Positions 1 through 11,846 of a stretch of 64,000 nt of DNA are shown here, one piece after another. Origin of the DNA: Batillaria attramentaria (taxonomy: Eukaryota; Mollusca; Gastropoda; Batillariidae). Both the position numbers and the translations under genes were made by a program. The notes beneath the pieces are model-generated. The model did not search any database and had not been told where the DNA came from. It saw nothing but the letters and a program-made list of their open reading frames with translations. Each line of letters starts with the position of its first letter. Positions within the stretch are counted from its first letter, which is position 1. The DNA is taken from contig JACVVK020000032.1 of assembly GCA_018292915.2 (NCBI GenBank), positions 450,001 to 514,000 on the forward strand, in the 5' to 3' direction.

Positions 1-273
1 AAGCTGGCAGCTTTGAGCTTGTATTGCCGTCGTTAAATCTCTGCCAAGCGAACGCATTTTCACAGGCTGTGTGGGGAGTCTCGTGACTGGAAACATAACT
101 CTGACGTTATTATTACCCCCTCCCCGCCGCCCCCCCATTCCCTCCTCCCTTCCCCTTCCGTCTGGTCCGCCCGTCCCCCTCCCGTCCCCCCTCCCCTTCT
201 CCGCAAGCCTCGCATTACATGTATTTTGTCGTCACTGCATCGCGTCATCACAGCCATGGACTTCTCAGAGAAC

Positions 274-460
274 GGGTGGGGTGGGTGGGTGTTTAACGTC
301 CTTTTCCACCACGTACGGGTGATATCAAAGACGGGGCAACGAGAAAAAAGGCCATCGCAAATATTTGGCCCCAGCGGCCGGGGTACGAACTCACGACCCG
401 AGCTTTCAAAGTCCCAATGCTCTACTGACCATTCAACTATCCCGGATCCCCCCTCTTAGA
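274..460 (-). repeat. SINE-2 copy (diverged)
   Basis: Shares gtttaacgtccttttccaccac, the ggggcaacga and atatttggcccc blocks and a tRNA-like head ending near the CCGG at 455 with the other SINE-2 copies. Confidence 0.7.
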
Positions 461-613
461 GAGTATATATGATAGCGGAGTATAGATGCTCTCTGGACCT
501 CACCAGTCCAACATTTAAAGCCAATGAGAAATCAGATGTCACTTTGCTGCAGTTTATAACTACATTTATACACACTTCTCGTAGATCTGACGTTCTCCAG
601 TTCATTTGATTTT

Positions 614-836
614 GGGAGCGGTCGGGGGTCTAGTGGCTAAGAGACTTGTCACCAATGCGAGAGGTCAGGGGTTCGAGTCCCACTCGGGGCGAAGGATTTT
701 TCCTTCTCGCATGTGGCACCGTCCATTCGGGCCGATCGTCGGGGGTTCTCTCCGGGTACTCCGGCTTCCTCCCCCTCTGCTTATGAAATGTTCAGCCCAC
801 CAAAGTTTGAAAATAAACAAAAACAAAAACTAATAC
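614..836 (+). repeat. SINE-1 copy (tRNA-derived)
   Basis: Head has TAGTGGCTAAGAG (A box-like) and GGGTTCGAGTCCC (B box); body has ctccgggtactccggcttcc; ends in an A-rich tail of aaaac units. The loop TTGTCACC suggests an Asp-type tRNA ancestor. A second copy lies at 6478. Confidence 0.8.
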
Positions 837-1373
837 GACTTCGGTGTGAACCGACGGATTATGGAAGTTCATGGTTCGCATCACGTCTTGGGTTTTTGAC
901 AGAAAAAGAATGTTGTCTCAGGATTGCTGACCAACTGGACTGGAGTGGCAAGAATAGCCCAGAACAGAGTGCGATGGCGAAAGGTTGTCGATGGCCTATG
1001 CTCCACTTGGAGCCAGGGGCCTAAGTAAGTAAGTCAGGATTGCTGATCAATACCGTCAGCTTTCTGATGAGCTTTGTTGCAGCCGAAAAAAAAGGTTGCC
1101 TCGGAAGAAACATTTCCAACCGTGAAAAACTGATATACTACGAGCCGCGGCAGGCGAAGTGTGTAGTCTGGCGTTGTAGACACGAACTAGACCAGTCTGA
1201 CGGATCGGCGAACAACTATGGTCTACCATGGAAGGAGACACCACCGCTTGTAGGCCCTAGCAACAGTTGCTAGGGGTTCCTGGGAAAGGTCTATTCCTAA
1301 ACACAAACACCGCACTCGAGTGACACGGGAGACACACATTTCAAAGACAAACAAAAGCCGCAGGTAGGCACCG

Positions 1374-1945
1374 TTAAAGGTCTGCTATCTCAACAAAACT
1401 CCACAAACAGTGTGTTGAAAATCACAAACAACTATCCGACTGTGCAAAATGCACAGCCGGTCAGCTCTGTCACAGTTACAGAGTTTTTAGCGTCCCTGAA
1501 ACCCCGAGAAAAGCCCAGGGGATGCTGATCTCACAGCTCACTTTGTGTTTTGACATTGAACGAGAAAGATCAAAGCGGCCAGTCTTCTCGTGCAGCATAC
1601 AGCAACCGCTAGACGCGGCAGGCTGTAGTGATGTGTCTCGCTCACTGACCAAAAGCACAATGAAATCACCGCAAACTCACGCTCTGGTTTTATAAGGGTC
1701 TCCAAAGCGCTGAAAACTCTGAGGGGAGCCGGGTTGGTCGAATGGTAGAGCGTTGGACTTCTAATGCTCGGGTCGTGAGTTCGATCCCGGCTGGGGCCAA
1801 ATATTTGTGCTGGCTTTTTCATCGTTGCCCTTTCTTTGATATCACCCTATGTGGTGGAAAAGGACGTTAAACCCCCAAACACCCACCCACCCTGAAAACT
1901 CCGCAACTGTGACAGAGTTGCCTGCATTATGCAGAGTCGAAGTTA
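1374..1945. mobile_element. TIR element C copy 1, interrupted by a SINE
   Basis: Starts ttaaaggtctgc and carries the inner arms tctgtcacagttacagag and aactgtgacagag. It matches the 9708-10185 copy. A SINE-2 lies in the right arm, and the right end is cut by element B sequence. Confidence 0.65.
1720..1891 (+). repeat. SINE-2, full-length with target-site duplication
   Basis: Head ggggagccgggttggtcgaa, B box GAGTTCGATCCC, then the conserved body to the ccaccc end. Flanked by CTGAAAACTC at 1710-1719 and 1892-1901, a 10-bp target-site duplication. Confidence 0.85.
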
Positions 1946-1995
1946 AAAAAAAAAATTGAAGCCATTCGGCTGCGTATTTTCGGAGAAACAGGCCT

Positions 1996-2057
<62 letters not shown>

Positions 2058-2286
2058 CCGCACACACACTGACATACTCACAGACGGCACTCAGAGTGAC
2101 GGGGAAGTGCGTTCGCTGCACGTCAGCATCGATGACGCACGGTTTCTTACGTCATAGTTATACTTGCAAAATCGTCTCTGCGGGAGATCAGCAGTGACGT
2201 GCGTTTGTAACACAGAGGCTTGCCTATGAACGTGGAAAAGTTTAGCCCGTCCTATGATGCTGTTTCCATTACTATGGAAACAACAT
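1946..2286 (-). mobile_element. Element B fragment
   Basis: Reverse-complement match to the first part of the 20547-22411 element: same palindrome end (atggaaacaaca), cccgtcctat, cgtcatcgatgctgacg-like block and internal CA array. Confidence 0.7.
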
Positions 2287-2998
2287 AACTAGAGGAGCAA
2301 AGCCTCCTTGGCTCACTTGTGAGATGGGTCAAGGTCATTCAAAAGAGTATGTTTCTAAAGCTCTTATCACTAGCTTTCACGAAATAAGGTGTCTTGTGTT
2401 CATAGTTCCTAAGAAAACAGCAAATGGCAATATAACAGTTTTCCCAGGACAGCTTCTATGACCTTGACCTTGGGTCAAGGTCATTCAAATGAGATCTGTA
2501 AGTGAAGAGCTTATCAGTGACTATCATTATGCCAAATTTGATAACTCTAATTTTTGTAGTTTCTGTCCAAATGGTAATGTAAAATTTCACAACAGACAGC
2601 TGTAATGACCTTGACCTTGAGTCAGGGTCACTCAAATGGGTATGTCTGCATAGGTCTCTTTGCTGCCTATCGTTGTGCCTTGCTGCTGTTTGTTGTTTCC
2701 AAGGAAATGCTAACGTTAAAGTCTCCACAAAACATCTTGAATGGCCTTGACCTTGACCCAAGGAAATTGAATACAAGTATGCCAGTACAGGTTATGCCAG
2801 TACAGGTTTTGTCAATGTCTATCATGCCATGCAAAGTTTGATGCCTCTGGTACCACTACATTCTGAGAAAATGGCAATTTTAAATTTCCAATTACACATC
2901 TTTGACGACCTTGACCTTCAGTCAAGGTCATTCAAAATGGTAAGTCTTGAAAGGTCTTGCTGCTGTTTATCAGCTTGCCAGGTTTGGTGCTTCTGTTG

Positions 2999-4215
2999 TT
3001 TATTGTTTCTGAGAAAATGCCAATGTTAAGGTTTTGGAAGGTTTTCCGCAAAACAGCTTGTATGGCCTTGACCTTGATTCAAAGTCACCTAATACAGGTA
3101 TGTCAGTAAATGTGTCGTCAATGTCTATCATCATGCAAAGTTTGATGTCTCTGGCTTTTCTAGATTCTGAGAAAATGCCAATGTAAAATTTCCAAACAGA
3201 CAGCTTTAGTGACCCTGACCTTAGTTCAAGGTCAGTCATTATGGTATGTTTTAAAGGTCGTATGGCTGTCTATCAGCTTGCCATGATTGGTGCCTCTGCT
3301 TTTCATTGTTTCTGAGAAAATGCCAATGTTAAGGTTTTGGAAGGTTTTCCGCAAAACAGCTTGTATGGCCTTGACCTTGATTCAAAGTCACTTAATACAG
3401 GTATGTCAGTAAAGGTGTTGTCAATATCCATCGCCATGCTAAGTTTGATGTCTCTGGATTTTCTAAATTCTGAGAAAATGCCAATGTAAAATTTCCAAAC
3501 AGACAGCTTTAGTGACCTTGACCTTGGGTCAAGGTCAATCATTATAGTATGTTTTGAAAGGTCTTATGGCTGTCTATCAGCTTGCCAAGTTTGGTGCCTC
3601 TGCTGTTTATTGTTTCTGAGAAAATGCCAATGTTAAGGTTTTGGAAGGTTTTCCGCAAAACAGCTTGTATGGCCTTGACCTTGATTCAAAGCCACTTAAT
3701 ACAGGTATGTCAGTAAAGGTGTTGTCAATATCCATCGCCATGCTAAGTTTGATGTCTCTGGCTATTCTAAATTCTGAGAAAATGCCAATGTAAAATTTCC
3801 AAACAGACAGCTTTAGTGACCTTGACCTTGGGTCAAGGTCAATCAATATAGTATGTTGTGAAAGGTCTTATGGCTGTCTATCAGCTTGCCAAGTTTGGTG
3901 CCTCTGCTGTTTATTGTTTCTGAGAAAATGCCAATGTTAAGGTTTTGGAAGGTTTTCCGCAAAACAGCTTGTATGGCCTTGACCTTGATTCAAAGCCACT
4001 TAATACAGGTATGTCAGTAAAGGTGTTGTCAATATCCATCGCCATGCTAAGTTTGATGTCTCTGGCTATTCTAAATTCTGAGAAAATGCCAATGTAAAAT
4101 TTCCAAACAGACAGCTTTAGTGACCTTGACCTTGGGTCAAGGTCAATCAATATAGTATGTTGTGAAAGGTCTTATGGCTGTCTATCAGCTTGCCAAGTTT
4201 GGTGCCTCTGCTGCT
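2999..4215. repeat. 304-bp tandem repeat, four near-identical units
   Basis: The word tttctgagaaaatgccaatg recurs at a 303-304 base spacing (near 3005, 3308, 3612, 3916). Each unit carries a TGACCTTGACCTT / TCAAGGTCA palindrome. The small ORFs on the minus strand, repeated once per unit, are a by-product. Confidence 0.9.
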
Positions 4216-4256
4216 CATAGTTTCTGAGAAAATGCCAGTGTTAAGGTTTACTGCGG

Positions 4257-4317
4257 ACACACAGACAGACAGACAGACACACAGACAGACAGACAGACAG
4301 ACACACAGACAGACGAC
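4257..4317. repeat. CAGA/CA microsatellite
   Basis: Imperfect cagacagaca units at the end of the 304-bp array. Confidence 0.95.
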
Positions 4318-4762
4318 GGAGGGTTATTACATAGACTCACTTTGTTACACAAGTGAGCCAAAAATCACAATGTTTGAGGCTGTTTCGTTGAGATTTCAGA
4401 CCTTTAACCTCGCCAGTCTCCACGTTGACCGCACCTCCCACTAAATGCACGTGCCGCGCGCTCACTGACAACCTGTCGCGCCTCGTTTTCAGCTCTTTTA
4501 CGGAGGCACCGCCGTCGAGACATGTGGCTTTCGGGGAGGGCCGACTTGTATGCGTGGCCGCAATGTCGCCGCGATCGGCGAGGCTTTGGTTTCACTGGCA
4601 CCACGGGGAAATTGGTTTTTGCGGTTTACAGGGAGCTTGTCAAATCCTGGAGGGAAATAATTATTTCCAATTAATGACTCTCGAACGTGAAATCTTTGGC
4701 CAGGTATTGGTCGACTGTGGCTTTGGATGCGGTGTGCGAGATTTTGTGTTCTCAGTCCTCTA

Positions 4763-4800
4763 GGGGGTTGGGGGAGGGGGGGGGGGGGGGGGGGGGGGGG
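4763..4800. repeat. Poly-G tract
   Basis: Almost pure G run; the unique sequence around it (4360-4960) shows no gene. Confidence 0.9.
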
Positions 4801-4966
4801 TGAAGTGGCGTGTTGTTTTAGATTGAGGGGAGATTGTTTGTAGGGAGATGATAATTTCTGACGCAGGATTGTTGCACCGGCAGAATGTGAAGTTGAACTT
4901 GAGCTGCATATCCCAATTTACTGCCGTATCTCCCGGTTTAACTTCCAGTTAACTGCCTTTGTCATG

Positions 4967-5043
<77 letters not shown>

Positions 5044-5118
5044 ACTTCGGTGCAAATCTCCCCCCCCCCCACCCCCAACACATACAGGTACCAAACATAA
5101 GACATACGATGCGAAACA

Positions 5119-5162
<44 letters not shown>

Positions 5163-5224
5163 CGCGTGCGTGTGCGTGTGTGTGTTTAATCCGCCTATGC
5201 TGGCGCACGTGTATGTGTGTCTTA

Positions 5225-5281
<57 letters not shown>
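4967..5281. repeat. CA array, C-rich spacer, GT and GA arrays
   Basis: CA to 5042, then GT with CGCG interruptions from 5121, ending in GA repeats. CA and GT halves face each other and can pair. Confidence 0.95.
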
Positions 5282-5282
<1 letters not shown>

Positions 5283-6246
5283 TATTACAATTCTTTTTGT
5301 GACAGCTCAGACAAGAAAGAGCCACTTTGTTGTGAATAACCGGTATTAGCAAATCTTTCAACGTTTAAGCCAGGCACTTCATCCAAGAGTAAACTTTGCG
5401 CTACGCTCCCAACAGTCGTTCCTCAATGCGGCAATCACCCAAGCGTGTCGGCAAAACTGTGCTTCAGAATTTCAAGTGTTGCCCTAACACTTGAACGGTA
5501 GAATGTTTTGTGGGGAAGACCCCTCAGGCGAGGAAAAACCCCCAAACAAAAACACAAAAAGGCCTAGAAATATAAAAAGTCTTAATGTGTCCCAGTCGCG
5601 CAATGGTTCCTCCTCGATAGTTGGGAATGAGATGCGTAATTTCACATTAAGGAGGCTGTGTGCTCCAAAATAGACTTTTTTTGTTTGTTGAAAAGCCGGC
5701 GCCCATGTGACGGTTGTGTGAACATGTTCTAATTTTATGCTATTACGCGTTCCCTGCCCCCCCCCCCCTTCCCGGAAACAAACTGTTTTCTCGATATTGC
5801 TTTCTTAATTGTCTAAAGCAAAATTAATGGCGGTTTGATTTGTGTCTATTGTTCTCTCACAGGTTTCAAGTCTTTTTAAAAAAAAAATCAGTATTTCCAA
5901 ACGCCTTGGGGGCGTTGAAGAAAAGGAAGAAAAAAGAAGAAGAAAAAAAAAACACGAGGGACAACAACAGGCAAAACAGCCCCCCCCCCCCCAACTAAAA
6001 CATAACGACAACAATAACAAGAACAGCAACAACAATAACAACAACGAAAGAAACAAAAGCAAAAACAAATTATAGCTTTCTTTGGGTGTCTTTGCTAAGA
6101 CATGTGTTGTCGTTATTGGCTCATGATCACCATAAGGACAATAAAGTCATCTGTATCTGTATCTGTATGATACGGTGACCATGACAATGAATGACGAGAG
6201 AGTGTGCGAGAGAATGGCGAACGGATGAGCGAGTGCATGTGTATGT
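5282..6246. other. No gene seen; low-complexity and LINE-like tail
   Basis: Mostly unique AT-rich sequence with A-rich/GAA stretches at 5920-6070 and a tctgtatctgtatctgtat tail at 6150-6170 typical of a non-LTR element 3' end. Confidence 0.5.
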
Positions 6247-6249
6247 GCT

Positions 6250-6347
<98 letters not shown>
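6247..6347. repeat. GT microsatellite
   Basis: About 50 GT units with one tttg interruption near the start. Confidence 0.95.
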
Positions 6348-6477
6348 TTCTACAAGGGATTATACCCAAGCATTCCGCCTGCAGTTCTCCTGACTGGTAA
6401 CCTGCATGTTGTTCGTCGTGTTCGTTTCAGTCCTGCATGGTGTGAGTGCGTGAGTGTGCGTGGATGGTTCGTCGTTA

Positions 6478-6680
6478 GGGGCGGTCGGTGGTCTAGTGGT
6501 TAAGAGACTTGTCACCAATGCGAGAGGTGGGGGGTTCGAGTCCCACTCGGGGCAAAGAATTTTTCCTTCTCGTACGTGGCACCGTTCGTTCGGGCCGATC
6601 GTCGGGGGTTCTCTCCGGGTACTCCGGCTTCCCCCCCCCCCTCTGCTTTGGAAATGTTCAGCCCACCAAATTTGAAATAT
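6478..6680 (+). repeat. SINE-1 copy (tRNA-derived)
   Basis: gcggtcggtggtctagtggt head, B box GGGGTTCGAGTCCC, and body ctccgggtactccggctt. Strong match to the copy at 614. Confidence 0.85.
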
Positions 6681-6799
6681 GAGTGCAATTCTAAATTCCG
6701 AAATTTAAATAGCTGAGCTGACCCTTCGCACCACGTGATTGTAATGTGTTTATGTCCAGTGTGTGAGAGAGTGCGTGTGATTCACGTGAGCGTGCGTGG

Positions 6800-6890
6800 T
6801 GGGTTCAGTTCGCGGCGCTTTGAGCCAATTCACGAAACTGGGTAAAGCGCCTATACAATACTCATTATTATTATTATTATTAATGCAAGG
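6800..6890 (+). repeat. Non-LTR element 3' tail (attatt type)
   Basis: ggcgctttgagcc, then gcgcctatacaatactcatt and a TATTATT tail; the same layout recurs at 8997, 9601, 13524 and 17669. Confidence 0.6.
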
Positions 6891-6947
6891 TTGCTTTACA
6901 CCGCCTGAACGTCTCATTCCAAGGTCTTTGGTAGCAACGCATACGGG

Positions 6948-7268
6948 ATGAGCGGTGGTCTAATAGGTAGCGCGTCGGATTTAGCCGCTGCGCTACTGAA
7001 CGGCCGTCACCAATGTCATGACGCGTGGGGTCGAGCCCAGGTCGAGCTTGTGATATGTGATACCGTTTTTTTCCTGGCTGGCGGGCTGCTCATCGGGGGT
7101 TTCTCGCCGGGTTATCCGGTTTTCCTCCCCCAGCCAAAAAAATGTAAAAAAAAAAAAAAAAAAAGTGTTCGGTGGCGCTGCACCGCGGCGACGCGCTTCC
7201 CCCGGGGGAAGCAGCCCGAATTTCCCGAAAGGGATAATAAAGTTGTAAAAAATAATAATAATAATAAT
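6948..7268 (+). repeat. SINE-3, complete copy
   Basis: Head gagcggtggtctaataggta, B box-like GGGTCGAGCCC, middle gggctgctcatcgggggttt, poly-A run, GC-rich gcggcgacgcgcttcccccg, and aataataat tail. Reference for the split copy at 20411-22615. Confidence 0.75.
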
Positions 7269-7344
7269 CAGCTTGTAGTCAACCATGGGAAACGACTACA
7301 CACGTCTCTTGCCCCTCTGTAAGCGTGTTTTGAGTCTTTTAATT

Positions 7345-7345
<1 letters not shown>

Positions 7346-7430
<85 letters not shown>
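7346..7430. repeat. GT microsatellite
   Basis: Pure GT run of about 42 units. Confidence 0.95.
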
Positions 7431-8009
7431 GCAATTACACACTTTGCAATAAATCCCAACAATAGCGCAGCAGTAACGACAACATCAACGACGATAAATC
7501 GTTAAAAGCAACAGCAACAACAGTAAAATGTTATAAGCAATAACAACAACAACCAAAACCCCAAGAACTAAAAAAAAAACAAAAAAACCCAACAACCTTC
7601 AACAAAACAAATGAAACTGAATAACCATATCTAAATCACGGATTAAAACGCCAGTTCCACACTAATTGTTCACTTTGTTGACTTTTGCGCCGGTTCCCTT
7701 CGGCACACCTTGACAAGAAAAAGGATAGCTTTGTTTTTTAAGACGCCCCCCCCCCTCCCCCATCAGCGTGGGATTCGCCGGATCCTACTCTCAAAAGTGA
7801 GAAATGTCACGCCGCAGAAGTCAAACGATGACAGAAACCACAACAAAAACAACTTGATATCATATGACTTCTTCTTCCTGTGTGTTGCACCGGGATCTAA
7901 GAGGAAAGCCAGTACAAAGATATTAAAAAAAAAAAAAATCACCAAACCTCAAAATCAAAACAAGGCAAGTAAAGAAAAGACAAAACATCTCTGCCTCAGA
8001 GACCGTTTT
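7431..8009. other. No gene seen; A/CAA-rich sequence
   Basis: CAA-rich 7460-7610 and several A and C homopolymers. A 197-codon open frame across 7710-8303 spans a CT array and lacks any domain, so I do not call it. Confidence 0.5.
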
Positions 8010-8018
8010 CAGGCGAGG

Positions 8019-8050
<32 letters not shown>

Positions 8051-8060
8051 TCTCTCTCTT
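8010..8060. repeat. CT microsatellite
   Basis: CT run with one ttccc interruption. Confidence 0.95.
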
Positions 8061-8771
8061 ACATCTAAGCGGCGCGATTGTCGCTCAGCGGGTCGCTACA
8101 CAATGCGCGCCGGGGTGCACGTGCAGGAGCCGAAGGGTGGGAACAAAACGGGCGCATTGTGCTGGGAGAAGGACGCTGAAATGGCCTGGCATTGCGCCCT
8201 GGCTGCTTCTCACCACCATCACAATCAGTCTCCCGTTACCTGGCTGACAGCAGGTAGCAAACATTGTCAGCCGTCGCCGCACTGGGCAGGGTCTGAGGCG
8301 TGAGAAAGTTCTCCCTCTCCCCTCCCTGCCTCCTCCCTTCCCCCTCCCCCTCTCCCCACCCCCTCCCGCCTTTTTTTTTTTTTTTCATTTTCTTAAAGTG
8401 TCAATGCGTATGACAGGCATACAACATTGTGTGAAAAACTTCTCATCGAATGTGCTTTATCTGTGAATCAGAATCAGTCCTTTGGATCACAATATAGCAT
8501 TTAAAACCATTCTGTCACAATTGCCCGGGATATCCTCCCCCCCTCCTCCCCCCGGACAACATCTTCGAGTTCTTGAAAGAGTCCAACTTGTTTTATAAAA
8601 TGTAGTCTCTCATGCAATATGGACTTTTTTGGACCTACCTAGCTTCGTGAGTTTTGATGAACTGACATGTTTATCTCATTTAGACCAGACAGATTTTTGT
8701 ATATATTTATATCTTGTTTTACGTAATAGCTTTTTACCCTTTTAACGACCTGGCAGAGGCAAACTGTTTCT

Positions 8772-8831
8772 TAGCCGCGAATTAGTCTTTGTTGCTTGCG
8801 CGGCGTTAAGCCCTAAATAACTAACTAACTC
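8772..8831 (+). repeat. SINE-5/LINE tail, GCGCGGCGTTAAGCCCTAA type
   Basis: tagccgcgaattagtctttg then gcgcggcgttaagccctaaa and ctaact units. Other copies at 18787, 35656 and 62950. Confidence 0.7.
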
Positions 8832-8954
8832 TGTCACAATCGCGTGTGTGTGTGGGGGGGGGGGGGGAGGGGGGCAGTACGTATTGTAGTTGTTTTGGTG
8901 CGTGTGTGTGTGTATGGGGGGGGGGGAGGGGGCAGTACGTATTGTAGTTGTTTT

Positions 8955-9000
<46 letters not shown>

Positions 9001-9289
9001 GCGCCCAGAGCTGGTCAGACTGAATAGGCGCTCAAAACATCCTCACTATTACTATTATTATTATTATTGTTGTGACTCGGCCGGCCGTATGTGTTGCTGT
9101 AGACGTGTACCGCGCTTTGAGCAGACAACGTTATTTGGTTGCGGACTGAGGACCAGCTAGACGGCGTTGATTAGTAGCTATTTTTAGAAGATTTGTCGAG
9201 TCCCAGTCTGTTCAGGAACGGACCGTAGGCTCGAAGAAAGTCGTTTTTTTCTCTACTGTTCTCGCCCGAAGTCACGAAAACGGTCGCGA

Positions 9290-9531
9290 TGGTCAGTCTA
9301 TCTGGCGAAATAACCTCAGAGCTTCGTAAGCGGCACTCAGTTTTCCATGTCTGGAACTCTTTGCCAATCGAACTCCGCCTTCAGACCTCACTGCCTCTGT
9401 TTAAGTCGCATCTGAAGACCTACCTCTTCCGCCAAGCCTTTGACAGCTAAACCTCTGTTAAGCCTCAGTGTCTGTGTGCATCATGAGTTCATTGCACTGC
9501 CAAATTGTATGTAAGCGGAGGGGATGTAAAT

Positions 9532-9605
<74 letters not shown>

Positions 9606-9680
9606 TTAAGCGCAGCGAGTCCTTGAAGCTGGAGAACGCTCTATAAAAGCCATGTATTATTATTATTTATTATTATTATT
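9290..9680 (+). mobile_element. Non-LTR retrotransposon 3' end with reverse-transcriptase C-terminus
   Basis: Open frame reads VWNSLPIELR, LFKSHLKTYLFRQAFDS and a stop at 9448-9450, the usual C-terminal motif of many LINE ORF2 proteins. Then a GT array, a ctctataaaag word and a TATT tail. Truncated at 5'. Confidence 0.7.
9533..9602. repeat. GT microsatellite inside the LINE 3' region
   Basis: GT run between the LINE stop codon and its TATT tail. Confidence 0.95.
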
Positions 9681-9707
9681 ATGTCAGTGGCATCACGAAC
9701 AAAGAGG

Positions 9708-10185
9708 CTTAAAGGTCTGCAATCCGCTCAACGAAAAGCCCCAAACAGTGTTGTTGGTTTTTTTTTTTTTTTTTTTTTTAAACTGCGACTCCTGCGACTG
9801 TGCATTATGCAACTCTGTCACACTTGCAGAGTTTTTAGCGCTCTGGCGACTCTTCTAATATACCAGAGCCTGATTTTGTAGCGACTTTACTGTGCTTTTG
9901 GTCAGTGAGCCAGACACATCGCTACAGCATCTAGCGGGTGTTGTGTGCTGCACGAGAAGACAAGCCAATGCGACCTCTCTCTCTCGCTCAGTGTCAAAAC
10001 GCAAACTGAGCTGTGAAATCGGGCTGCCCTTGGTTTTTACAGGGGTTTGAGGGACGCTGAAAACTCTGTAACTGTGACAGAGTTGACTGTGCATTTTGCA
10101 CAGTCGGATTAAAAAAAAAACAAAAACAAAAACGCACTGTTTGTAGCTTTTTTTTGTTTTGTTGAAATTGCAGACCTTTAATGCT
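9708..10185. mobile_element. TIR element C copy 2, complete
   Basis: Left end ttaaaggtctgcaat...aaacagtg and right end cactgttt...attgcagacctttaa are inverted. Inner arms tctgtcacacttgcagag and ctgtaactgtgacagag also pair. About 470 bp with no coding, so MITE-like. Confidence 0.7.
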
Positions 10186-10438
10186 GTGGTCTTGGAGATA
10201 GTGTGTCGTTTAATTCTGTTTTAGCTGCTTACTGATGGGAAAGACGCACGTTTTGCGAAATGAAGATTGTTGATTTTTTTGTCTGATCTTTTTACTGAAG
10301 CTGTTTGATCGGATGATCTAACTGTTGTTGCCGGTTTCTGCGTACTGACTGATGGGTAACGATTAAACAAACGAAAAACCAAACGAAAAGATTAATTAAC
10401 TGCTGTACAGACATTAATATACAGGAAGTACATGGCAC

Positions 10439-10442
<4 letters not shown>

Positions 10443-10494
<52 letters not shown>
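10443..10494. repeat. GA microsatellite
   Basis: Pure GA run; a CAAA array follows at 10553-10605. Confidence 0.95.
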
Positions 10495-10495
<1 letters not shown>

Positions 10496-10552
10496 AGTCG
10501 GTTGTTTTTTTGTGCTACTCGTAATACGAGTCAGCCTCGGAAACGCTGAATT

Positions 10553-10605
10553 GTAAACAAACAAACAAACAAACAAACAAACAAACAAACAAACAAACAA
10601 ACAAA
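10553..10605. repeat. CAAA tetranucleotide array
   Basis: About twelve acaa units. Confidence 0.95.
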
Positions 10606-10910
10606 GACTCAAAACAATATCCACGCACAAAAACAGTTAACAACTTGAGCTGATGTGCTGGCGAAAGTTGGGGGCGAGGAGGGGGTGGTGGTGGAGGGGC
10701 GGGGGGGGGGGGGGGTGATAATTATGTGACTCTGACACTGAGGAACAAGTCGTTTCAATTACACTGTGGATTACCACCTCCCTTTTTTCCCCTGTTCCTT
10801 GTTTTGTTCACCAGCTGGGAGCTGCTCTGACCTACTGACCTAACGTTGTCAGTCAAACGCACGACCGTTTCTTTGTGCCACAGGTTTTCACTCCTGCATA
10901 AACGTTGTGT

Positions 10911-10920
10911 GAAAAAAAAA

Positions 10921-10952
<32 letters not shown>

Positions 10953-10955
10953 AAA
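10911..10955. repeat. GAAA tetranucleotide array
   Basis: About eight gaaa units after an A run. Confidence 0.95.
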
Positions 10956-11778
10956 ATCCCCTGATATTTTCAACCCTCTATGTATAAAATGACTGCGAGA
11001 AATACCGCGTAGGGCCAGGAACTGTTTCACGAATCCGGACCAACTCTCAAGTTTCCTGACGGAAAAGAGGAAAGGAACCCTCTCCCCCCACCCCCACCCC
11101 CCACACCCCACCACTCACCCATAGTCATGATAATCGGAACTTGCAAAACAAACCTCTTCAGGTGAGGGAGTCTCAAAAAGTCGCCTCATTATTATTCATG
11201 ACGCTTTTTTGCGGTCTCATTCTGATCAGCGAACACCCATTTTATTATTTTCGCTCTCCGGTCCTCTACAGTCCCGACTCCATTGTTCGTGAGTCCAGCT
11301 TTTGCCAACGCCCAAAAACCACCGGTAAAGGGAACCCGTTACCCAAACCGCAATAACCAGGAGGATTCAAAAGCGGTTTCTCTCGACAACTGCCGCCTTG
11401 AAGGGAATAGGAGAAAAACTTTATAACCTCGTCAAATCCAACACCCCAACCGCTTAAACTTTTCGGGGGTGGGGGGGGGGGGAGGGAGGGAATAGTAGAA
11501 CAGTTCTGATTCTTTATCATTTTCGCTTAGGGTGAAAGGAAGGCTGTACCGTGACAGCGGCGTGACGATAATTCGATCACACGATAAATTTTTATTTTTC
11601 GTCGTTTGATTCAACCCTTCCTCTACAACACCCCCCCCCCTCTTTTCCCCCTTCCCCTTTCCTCCGTTCCTCCTGCCCTTCCCATGCGTCTTTACACTTG
11701 ATAAATCAGCAAAGAGTTTAATGAAGATAAATGTGACCAAGTTGAAATACAGAAATAAATTACGGGAGAAAGAAAGAC

Positions 11779-11780
<2 letters not shown>
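10956..11780. other. No gene seen
   Basis: Unique sequence with C-rich and G-rich runs (11084-11115, 11465-11490, 11630-11640). No frame shows a domain and no splice-bounded exon was recognised. Confidence 0.5.

Positions 11781-11846
<66 letters not shown>

Larger units (their letters stand above)
2310..4359. mobile_element. Hairpin-ended element holding a 304-bp tandem array
   Basis: GGCTCACTTGTG at 2310-2321 and its reverse complement at 4348-4359 bound the region. Each end also folds back on itself (ctcac-tt-gtgag; ctcactt-n8-aagtgag). Inside are one degenerate and about four clean units of 304 bp, then a CAGA array. No transposase is visible. Confidence 0.65.

Noticed and set aside
614..690. 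tRNA-like sequence with A and B boxes (also at 1720, 6478, 6948, 20411, 44084, 57114)
   Set aside because: Each continues into a conserved non-tRNA body and occurs as dispersed copies, so these are SINE heads, not tRNA genes.
3000..4150. Four 79-residue frames in tandem
   Set aside because: One per 304-bp satellite unit, with no start context or coding sign; a by-product of the repeat.
2999..4215. CRISPR-like regular repeats
   Set aside because: Units are contiguous with no unique spacers, and the context is eukaryotic.
7710..8303. 197-codon plus-strand frame
   Set aside because: Runs through a CT array and poly-A, with no domain or splice signals.
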